The translations under genes and the position numbers were made by a program. Positions 34,136 through 40,093 of a stretch of 40,093 nt of DNA are shown piece after piece (within the stretch, counting starts at the first letter, position 1; every line of letters starts with the position of its first letter). The notes beneath the pieces were generated by a model. The model worked only from the letters and a program-made list of their open reading frames with translations. It had not been told where the DNA came from and did no database searches. Source of the stretch: Caldilineae bacterium (GTDB lineage: Bacteria; Chloroflexota; Anaerolineae; DUEN01); NCBI GenBank assembly GCA_011176545.1, contig DUEN01000055.1, positions 1 to 40,093 of the forward strand, written 5' to 3'.

Positions 34136-35056
34136 ATGGAGAGGATCAAGATGTTCAAAGCCATCTACCGACAACTGAGTCGAGAGGAGGGCCAATCCCT
34201 GGTCATCACAGCCCTGGCCATGATCGCGCTGCTGGGGATGACGGCGCTCATCATCGACGGCGGATATGCATACGCCCAACATCGGCGTATGCAGAACGCG
34301 GCTGACCTGGCAACGCTGGCTGGCGCGCGAGCGTTAGGGCTGGGCCTTTCCGAGTGGGAGATCGAACAGGAGATCAGCTATTACGCGCAGGCCAATGGCG
34401 CGGACACGTTCTCATACTACTTTATCGACGCCAATGGACAGCCCGTTGGCTCGTTGAGCGCGGCTCGAGGTGTCGCCGTCACCACTCAACATACATTTGA
34501 CACCTTCCTCGCCGCGATCATCGGAAAGGACCGCATCACGGTCGCGGCTGATAGTAAAGCCACCCTATACGGCATCGGCGAGACCAACAACTTGCTTCCC
34601 ATCGCCGTCCATGAGGACAACTTTGAATACGAGATGGTCTACGAGCTCTGGGATAACAACCATGAAGCGCCAGGGGCCTTTGGCTGGGTGGACTGGGATG
34701 GCGGCGGCGGTGGACTCCACGAGCTAGCCGATAATATCGCCCACCCTGAAAACAGCGGCACCTGGCAGGTCGGAGATCAGGTGCCAGCGGAGCCAGGCGT
34801 CAAAGCGGGGATGCCCGTCCGTCGGGCGCTCGACCAGTGGATAGGTCAACCTGTGACCGTTATCCTCTACGATGAGGTCACCGGGCAAGGCTCAAACGCC
34901 CGGTATCACATCTCTGGGTTCGCCGAGTTCGTGCTCACCGAGTACAACTTCAGAGGAAGTAACAAGTACATCCGTGGTTATTTCGTGCGTTATGTGACAT
35001 CCGGTAAACCTGGTGGATCGGAGTTCGGCCTCCAGGGCATCCGCTTCATCGAGTGA
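34136..35056 (+). CDS. TadG-like pilus protein (Tad domain)
   Basis: A 306-residue protein. The N-terminal segment EEGQSLVITALAMIALLGMTALIIDGG with a membrane helix is the pseudopilin-like Tad/TadG motif, followed by HRRMQNAADLATLAGARAL, a near-universal TadG segment. The rest is extracytoplasmic beta-rich sequence of no recognised domain; a von Willebrand-like domain found in many TadG proteins is not obvious. Start at 34136 has GGAGAGG 7 nt upstream; an ATG at 34151 has an equal site and cannot be excluded. A longer frame upstream overlaps the methyltransferase gene and is spurious. Confidence 0.85.
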   Translation: MERIKMFKAIYRQLSREEGQSLVITALAMIALLGMTALIIDGGYAYAQHRRMQNAADLATLAGARALGLGLSEWEIEQEISYYAQANGADTFSYYFIDANGQPVGSLSAARGVAVTTQHTFDTFLAAIIGKDRITVAADSKATLYGIGETNNLLPIAVHEDNFEYEMVYELWDNNHEAPGAFGWVDWDGGGGGLHELADNIAHPENSGTWQVGDQVPAEPGVKAGMPVRRALDQWIGQPVTVILYDEVTGQGSNARYHISGFAEFVLTEYNFRGSNKYIRGYFVRYVTSGKPGGSEFGLQGIRFIE

Positions 35057-35087
35057 TGAACATCTTTCATTTCAGGAGGAGGGGGCG

Positions 35088-35888
35088 ATGCAACGAAGAC
35101 GAGGAATGATCTGGCTTCTCACCGGCGTGCTATTCGCCCTGTTGGCGGGCGTTCTCACTTTTCGCGTCCTGGCGCAGGCTACGGCGACGGCGGCTGAAGT
35201 CCCGCAACTGGATATAACCGCCGTGGTCGTGGCGCTTCAGGACATTCCGCAACGGACGGAGATTAACGAATCCCAAGTCGGGATTAAGGAGGTCCCAACG
35301 GAGCTAGTACCAGCAGGGGCGGCCACATCCCTCACTGATGTGGTGGGGAAGATCGTCACCCAGGACGTGGCGGCGGGTGAGATCATCCTGATGCACCGGC
35401 TGGTCGAGCCCACGGTGAAGGGACGTAATGTGGTGTTCACCATGCCTGAGGACAAGGTGATCATCGCCCTGCCCGCGTCCGACCTGATGAGCCGTGTGGG
35501 GTTCCTGAAGCCGGGTGATCGAGTGGACTTGTTGTTCTCGCTCTCGGTCCCCGGTCAAGGCACGGATCAGCTATATACGATGGACGTCATCCAGAACCTG
35601 GAGATCGTCGGTATGGTCATGCCGCCTTTGCTGGCCAAACAGGGCGACAAAACCAAAGTAGAGGCTCGGCCGTCCACAGCGTTGACCAACCAGGGAGTAC
35701 TCCTGTTCGCCGTCAGCGCCCAGGACGCCCTGACGATCAAGTTCTTGAAGGATTCCGGGGCGATCATGGATATCGCGCTGCGTGCGCCGACCAGCGAACA
35801 ACGGCTGGAGGCCGAGACGGTCGATATGTCGTACGTCGCGAACCGGTTCTTCCCGCAAGCGGTACAGCCTGGCGAGGTGGCGCCGTAA
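35088..35888 (+). CDS. cpaB: Flp pilus assembly protein CpaB/RcpC
   Basis: A 266-residue exported protein. An N-terminal helix (MIWLLTGVLFALLAGVLTF) anchors it; then comes a SAF-like domain (VVVALQDIPQRTEINESQV ... VGKIVTQDVAAGEIIL) and a second RcpC segment with MSRVGFLKPGDRVDLL. CpaB usually acts with the outer-membrane secretin, yet no cpaC follows here, which suits a bacterium without an outer membrane. AGGAGGAGGG precedes the ATG at 35088. Confidence 0.9.
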   Translation: MQRRRGMIWLLTGVLFALLAGVLTFRVLAQATATAAEVPQLDITAVVVALQDIPQRTEINESQVGIKEVPTELVPAGAATSLTDVVGKIVTQDVAAGEIILMHRLVEPTVKGRNVVFTMPEDKVIIALPASDLMSRVGFLKPGDRVDLLFSLSVPGQGTDQLYTMDVIQNLEIVGMVMPPLLAKQGDKTKVEARPSTALTNQGVLLFAVSAQDALTIKFLKDSGAIMDIALRAPTSEQRLEAETVDMSYVANRFFPQAVQPGEVAP

Positions 35889-35916
35889 TGCATACCTCAG
35901 TGATGAGAGAGGGACA

Positions 35917-37170
35917 ATGATGGAACAGAAAGGCATCCATATCTTGATCGTCAGCGATGACCCATTGCTGGTCGAGCACGTCTCCGACGCGCTGGCCCCT
36001 CACGATGATTTCCTCATCGAGGGGGTGGTATCCAACCTAGACAGCGCGATCACGAAGGTGAAAGAGGTGCCCGTGGACATCGTGCTCGTCGGCGAGCGGT
36101 TGGAGGGCCAGGAGGAGCGACTCCGCCAGCTGGCCGTTGAGGCCCCCCTCGCCACGGTCATCGCTTTATGCCCACGGACTGATGCCAGGAGCGCTCAGAA
36201 GGCCCTGCTGGCGGGCGCCCGTGCCTTCGTGCCGGTTCCTTTCGACAACGATGAGCTGTGCACGACCATCCGCGACGTCTACGAGGTGGAGGCCGAGCGG
36301 CGGGCGCGCATGGCCCAGTCGCCAGAGGCTCTCATCCCATCATCTCCAGCTCAGCAGGGGGGGCAGGTCTTCGTCTTCCTGAGCCCCAAAGGCGGTACGG
36401 GCCGCTCAGTGCTCGCGGCGAATCTGGCCATCGCGCTGCGACAGGTGACGGGTAGAGAGGTGCTTTTGATCGAGGCCCGCCACACCGTGGGCGATCTGGA
36501 CACCATGCTCAACCTGGTCCCGTCGTCCACGCTCGCTGACCTGGGGCCGGATGCCTCCGACGTGGATGTTGGCTTTCTGAGGACGATCCTGCTCCAACAC
36601 AGCAGCGGCATCCAGGTGCTGCTGGCGCCGCCCACCAACGACGATGAGCGGTCGCCAGATCCGGAAAGCTTCGATCACGTGCTCCAGATCGCCCAAGAGA
36701 TGTTCGACTACATCGTCATCGACGTCGGGCCGCTTTATGACTCATATGCCAGCGTGGCCCTGCAGCATGCTGATCAGCTTCTGTTGGTGATCACGCCGGA
36801 GACCACGGCCCTGCAGAGGGCGCTGCTCTTCCTGGATGCGGCACGCCAACACGGGTTCCCGCTGGAACGCGTCCGCCTGGTGATTAACCGGGCCAACGCC
36901 CGTGGCGGCATCGCTTATGAGGAGATCGAAGGCCGCCTGATGATGCAGGATCCCTTTCTAATCCCGGATGACATATCCTTGATCACGTACTCGGTGAACG
37001 AAGGGGTTCCCTTTATGATCAGCCATCCGAAAAGCGCGGCGGCCGCCGCCGTGGTGGATATGGCGCGAAAGCTCACGGGCCACAACGGCCAGGGAGTGGC
37101 TATACCCATCAACGGCAAACCGTGGCAGCGCTTATCCCAACGGCTGAAGGGCCTGCTTCTCATCGGTTGA
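35917..37170 (+). CDS. cpaE: CpaE/TadZ: pseudo-receiver plus ParA-like ATPase
   Basis: A 417-residue cytoplasmic protein that localises the Tad machine. The N-terminal receiver-like domain (1-125) retains the acidic SDDP and the VPVDIVLV strand, but the residue at the phospho-Asp position is Gly (G59), so it is probably not phosphorylated. The ATPase has FLSPKGGTGRSVLAANLA at 155-172: the deviant Walker A Lys (K158) is kept while the P-loop Lys is Arg (R163), a substitution common in the CpaE/TadZ branch. Start: two tandem ATGs after GAGAGAGGG. It lies 29 nt after cpaB. Confidence 0.9.
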   Translation: MMEQKGIHILIVSDDPLLVEHVSDALAPHDDFLIEGVVSNLDSAITKVKEVPVDIVLVGERLEGQEERLRQLAVEAPLATVIALCPRTDARSAQKALLAGARAFVPVPFDNDELCTTIRDVYEVEAERRARMAQSPEALIPSSPAQQGGQVFVFLSPKGGTGRSVLAANLAIALRQVTGREVLLIEARHTVGDLDTMLNLVPSSTLADLGPDASDVDVGFLRTILLQHSSGIQVLLAPPTNDDERSPDPESFDHVLQIAQEMFDYIVIDVGPLYDSYASVALQHADQLLLVITPETTALQRALLFLDAARQHGFPLERVRLVINRANARGGIAYEEIEGRLMMQDPFLIPDDISLITYSVNEGVPFMISHPKSAAAAAVVDMARKLTGHNGQGVAIPINGKPWQRLSQRLKGLLLIG

Positions 37171-37255
37171 TGGTGGAAAACGGGGACAGTCCGTAGATCA
37201 CCCCGTCCCTGCTCGTGGGAGGCCTGTCACAGCCTGCCTATGAGCCTAGAGAAGG

Positions 37256-37273
37256 CGCAACAACGTTGTTGCG
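37256..37273. repeat. 18-bp perfect palindrome in the cpaE-tadB gap
   Basis: The half CGCAACAAC is exactly mirrored as GTTGTTGCG. The 178-nt gap where it lies is where cpaF/tadA is often found in other tad loci; here no gene is seen. It is related in style to the GGCGCA palindromes at 24530 and 24758. Confidence 0.6.
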
Positions 37274-37348
37274 TCCCACCGACAAGCGTTCCGCTTTCAT
37301 GATGAATTTTCAGACATTGCCTGATTAAGAGAGAGGGAGGAGCAAACT

Positions 37349-38299
37349 ATGATGACTCCTCTGGTCTGGCTCATTCCGCTGCTGATGATGATGGCCGTGT
37401 TGGCCATGTTCGTCGGTGTCTATCGCATGACCGTGAACGATCCGAGGATCGAATCACGTCTTGAGGCGATCTCGGTGCCTCAAACCCGTCGCGTCGCGAG
37501 GCCATCCTATCAACAACATATATCTGGCTTCTTCAATAAACTGGCAGCACGATGGGGGATCACCGAGCGCATCGCGACGCGGCTGGCCCGTGCCAACGTG
37601 AAGCTCACGGTCATGGAATACGTATTGATCCATCTTGGCATCATCATCGGTGGCTTCATCATCGGCCTGTTGATAACTCGTCAAGCCATCCCTGGCATCG
37701 CGCTGGCCATCACGGCAGCCTTCCTGCCGCGCTTCTATCTGGATCGGCGCGAGCACCAGCGCCTGAAGGCCTTCCAGGAACAGCTACCAGACACGTTGAA
37801 CTTGCTGGTCAGCTCCTTGCAGGCCGGGTATGGCCTCACGCACGCGATGGAGATGGTGGTCCAGGAGATGCCCCACCCTACCTCGGAGGAATTCAACAAG
37901 GTCGTCCGCGAGATGGCACTGGGGTTTTCCCTACCCGAAGCGCTGGATCACCTGGTCCAACGGATGAACAGCGATGATCTGGAGCTGATCGTGACGGCCA
38001 TCAGCGTGCAACACGAGGTCGGGGGTAACCTGGCCGAGATTCTGGATACCATCAGCTCGACGATACGCGATCGCGTCCGGCTGAAGGGCGAGATCGCGGT
38101 GATGACCTCCCAGCAGCGTATCACCGGGATGGTGCTCAGCGGGATGCCCTTCATCCTGGGGACGCTCATCATGCTCATCAACCCAGACTACATGATGACC
38201 ATCTTCCAACCGCGATGGCTCTTCATACCCGGCTTAGCGATCTTCATGATGATCATAGGGAACCTGATGATCCGACGCATCCTGAGTCAAGAGTTCTAA
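37349..38299 (+). CDS. tadB: Tad secretion system inner-membrane protein TadB
   Basis: A 316-residue polytopic protein of the type II secretion F family. Hydrophobic segments lie near 5-25, 95-110, 115-130, 255-275 and 285-305. The cytoplasmic T2SF domain (about 130-250) contains EQLPDTLNLLVSSLQAGYGLTHAMEMV and EVGGNLAEILDTISSTIRDR, the family markers. It is the platform on which the ATPase acts. GGGAGGAG precedes the first of two tandem ATGs. TadC follows after 9 nt. Confidence 0.93.
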   Translation: MMTPLVWLIPLLMMMAVLAMFVGVYRMTVNDPRIESRLEAISVPQTRRVARPSYQQHISGFFNKLAARWGITERIATRLARANVKLTVMEYVLIHLGIIIGGFIIGLLITRQAIPGIALAITAAFLPRFYLDRREHQRLKAFQEQLPDTLNLLVSSLQAGYGLTHAMEMVVQEMPHPTSEEFNKVVREMALGFSLPEALDHLVQRMNSDDLELIVTAISVQHEVGGNLAEILDTISSTIRDRVRLKGEIAVMTSQQRITGMVLSGMPFILGTLIMLINPDYMMTIFQPRWLFIPGLAIFMMIIGNLMIRRILSQEF

Positions 38300-38308
38300 G
38301 GAGGGGGT

Positions 38309-39241
38309 ATGACCGCTGAGGCCACACTGTTCCTGATCAGTGGACTCGTATCCGCCAGCGTCGCCTCCATATGGATCGCGCTGCGCAGCCCGAGGGATAC
38401 GATCTCCATTCGGAAGCGGTTCAGGCAATATGTAGATACGCCGCTTACCGCTGAGGACCTGGAGCTGCAGCAGCCGTTCTATGAGCGCGTCATCCAGCCA
38501 TGGTTCCGCCAGACCATCCAACGGCTGGGACGCCTGACACCGATGGGCAACCTGGAGGAGATCGCCCGCCAGCTCACCATCGCGGGCAACCCGGGTGACC
38601 TCAGCCCTATTGATTTCATTGGCCTGAGGCTGCTCGCTGGCCTGTGTCTTGGCGGCTTGGCCGCCTTCTACGCGATCACACTGCGCACGCCACCTTCTCA
38701 GATCATTTTGTACGGCGCGTTGGGCGCCCTCCTCGGCCTGTTCCTACCCAAGATATGGCTGAACAATCGCATCAAAAAACGGAAGAAAGCCATCACCAAG
38801 GCACTTCCAGACGCGCTGGACATGCTGACGATTTGCGTCGATGCTGGCCTGGGGTTTGACGCGGCCATGCTCAAAGTCTCACAAAGATGGGACAACCCGC
38901 TGGGCCAGGAGTTCGCTCGCGTGGTGAGTGAGATGCGCATGGGCATACGGCGAGCGGACGCGTTGCGCCACATGGCGGAGCGCACCGATGTACCGGAGAT
39001 CCACGCCTTCGTCGCCGTGTTGGTCCAGGCTGACCGTCTGGGCGTCAGCATCACCGATATCCTGCACACCCAGTCGGAGCAGCTACGCACACGACGGCGC
39101 CAGTGGGCGGAAGAACAGGCGCGCAAAGCGCCCGTGAAGATGCTCTTCCCGATGATCCTCTTCATCTTCCCGGCCCTGTTCATCGTGATCCTGGGACCGG
39201 CCGTGCCGCGATTCCTCGAGGCACTCGCCAGCATGCGATGA
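38309..39241 (+). CDS. tadC: Tad secretion system inner-membrane protein TadC
   Basis: A 310-residue T2SF-family protein paired with TadB. The T2SF domain (about 165-285) has ALPDALDMLTICVDAGLGFDAAMLKV and DRLGVSITDILHTQSEQLR, and the C-terminal helix MLFPMILFIFPALFIVILGP is typical. AAGGAGGGGG lies just before the ATG. TadB and TadC form the platform complex; tight spacing suggests coupled synthesis. Confidence 0.93.
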   Translation: MTAEATLFLISGLVSASVASIWIALRSPRDTISIRKRFRQYVDTPLTAEDLELQQPFYERVIQPWFRQTIQRLGRLTPMGNLEEIARQLTIAGNPGDLSPIDFIGLRLLAGLCLGGLAAFYAITLRTPPSQIILYGALGALLGLFLPKIWLNNRIKKRKKAITKALPDALDMLTICVDAGLGFDAAMLKVSQRWDNPLGQEFARVVSEMRMGIRRADALRHMAERTDVPEIHAFVAVLVQADRLGVSITDILHTQSEQLRTRRRQWAEEQARKAPVKMLFPMILFIFPALFIVILGPAVPRFLEALASMR

Positions 39242-39254
39242 GGGAGGTGACACT

Positions 39255-40093
39255 ATGACCGTTCAAGCGCTCGGCCGCCCCATCCATCCAGAGATGGATG
39301 AAGACTACCAAAAAGCGTTGCAATACATGCAGTCGGGCCAATGGGAGAAGGCGATCCAACTCCTGGAGATGCTCAAGGAGCGATATCCTCAACACTCGGA
39401 GCTGCAATCTCTGTTGAAACAGGCGCAGCTCCGGGCCAGGCTGGGGAAGAAGCAGCCCGGCGCCAAGCGGCTCGTGCTCCCCTTGCAGCTTCGTCCATGG
39501 CTGCGCAGAGGACTCATGGTAGCTCTCGTCTTATCCGTCATCCTGGCAGGCATCCTAGCTTATACCAGGATCATCCTCCCCCTCCAACAGGAACGTGCCC
39601 GCATCATGGAGCAAACCCGTCTGCTGGAGGAGGGACAGCGAGCGTTAGCCCTCGGCGCTTACGATCGCGCGGCCGAGGCCTTCCGCCGCCTGCTGGAGCA
39701 GGTTCCGGATAGCGTACCGGCTCGCGAGGGACTGGCTATCGCCGAGGAACGGCTGGCGCTAGCCGAGCAGTATCGAGAGGCTGTGGCGCTCCAGGAGCAA
39801 GGGCGCATAGAGGAGGCACTTCAGGCCTTCCGGGAGATTCAAAAGAAGATGCCGGGATACGCCGACGTCCCCCAGCGGATCAAAGCCCTTGAGCGTTACA
39901 AAGAGGTCCGGCGCTACTATGAGGAGGCCACCCAAGCCTATGAACAGGGCCGTTGGGGAGAGGCAGCCGTGGCCTATGAGGCCGTGCGCAACTTGGACAT
40001 CGATTTCAAGCAGGAAGAGGTGACCCAACGGCTCTTCGAGTGCTACTATCACCAGGCTCAGGAGCTGATCACACAGCCAGATGAGACGGGCGA
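39255..40093 (+). CDS. TPR-repeat membrane protein at the end of the tad locus (3' end outside window)
   Basis: A frame open from ATG 39255 to the window end (at least 279 residues). It has a short N-terminal TPR-like unit (YQKALQYMQSGQWEKAIQLLE, residues 18-38), a basic region, one membrane helix (near 96-116), and then extracytoplasmic TPR-like repeats (EGQRALALGAYDRAAEAFRRLL, EAVALQEQGRIEEALQAFREI, EATQAYEQGRWGEAAVAYEAV). AGGGAGGTGA precedes the start and TadC ends 13 nt upstream. TadD-type TPR proteins are common in tad loci, but those are usually lipoproteins; this may be a different scaffold. Confidence 0.75.
   Translation, partial: MTVQALGRPIHPEMDEDYQKALQYMQSGQWEKAIQLLEMLKERYPQHSELQSLLKQAQLRARLGKKQPGAKRLVLPLQLRPWLRRGLMVALVLSVILAGILAYTRIILPLQQERARIMEQTRLLEEGQRALALGAYDRAAEAFRRLLEQVPDSVPAREGLAIAEERLALAEQYREAVALQEQGRIEEALQAFREIQKKMPGYADVPQRIKALERYKEVRRYYEEATQAYEQGRWGEAAVAYEAVRNLDIDFKQEEVTQRLFECYYHQAQELITQPDETG

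Noticed and set aside
37171-37348. A small gene or degraded cpaF between cpaE and tadB
   Set aside because: The 178 nt contain no open frame with a ribosome site and nothing resembling a secretion ATPase Walker motif.

Overview
The window looks like a chromosomal segment of a GC-rich member of the Chloroflexota, most likely an Anaerolineae-type and possibly thermophilic organism. This is inferred from gene content: a flavin-dependent thymidylate synthase locus, a TtuA/TtuB-type tRNA thiolation pair, a Tad pilus locus without a secretin gene (which suits a single-membrane envelope), ATP-type PEP carboxykinase and a 7TM sensor-like protein. No rRNA or taxonomic marker is present, so the assignment is tentative. 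Nearly everything is core chromosome; I saw no phage, transposase or CRISPR array.

Layout. (1) 1-3830, minus strand: a sugar locus with an autoregulated GntR/HutC regulator, a SIS-domain sugar isomerase-like protein, a ROK kinase and an ABC sugar-binding lipoprotein cut by the window edge. (2) 3906-10501, minus strand: tRNA-Val(UAC) behind a perfect consensus promoter, FtsK/SpoIIIE, an S1-domain protein, an unusual 7TM + GAF-like + HTH protein, and a GNAT acetyltransferase. (3) 10770-18818, plus strand: the translation/transcription operon nusA-ylxR-infB-rbfA-nrnA-truB-ribF. rimP is missing from its usual first position, and ribF is fused in frame to an archease domain. (4) 18901-24476, minus strand: two overlapping ThyX-like genes that are each incomplete in complementary ways, a CBS-ACT protein, a GDPD phosphodiesterase, era, a queuosine-precursor-type transporter, and the ttuA/ttuB-like thiolation pair. 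(5) 24841-28545, minus strand: pckA, mdh with a clear intrinsic terminator, and a DUF1385 membrane protein. (6) 28770-31987, plus strand: two AT-richer polytopic membrane proteins resembling GT-C glycosyltransferases. (7) 32221-40093, plus strand: a Tad (Flp) pilus locus comprising flp, two tadE-like pseudopilins, an ICMT-like membrane methyltransferase, tadG, cpaB, cpaE/tadZ, tadB, tadC and a truncated TPR membrane protein. No secretin, CpaF/TadA ATPase or prepilin peptidase is visible inside the window.

How the genes work together. The first block would take up and phosphorylate a sugar under GntR control. The nusA-ribF block couples transcription factors, initiation factor, ribosome maturation, tRNA modification and flavin synthesis. 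The neighbouring thyX pair needs FAD made by RibF, and the archease half of RibF implies an RtcB-type RNA ligase elsewhere. Short intergenic palindromes and degenerate low-complexity phrases recur between operons.

The observations I consider most worth checking are the RibF-archease fusion, the split ThyX pair with an ATGA overlap, the kinase-less 7TM-HTH protein, the methyltransferase inside the tad operon, and the TtuB-like sulfur carrier ending in GGGE instead of GG.
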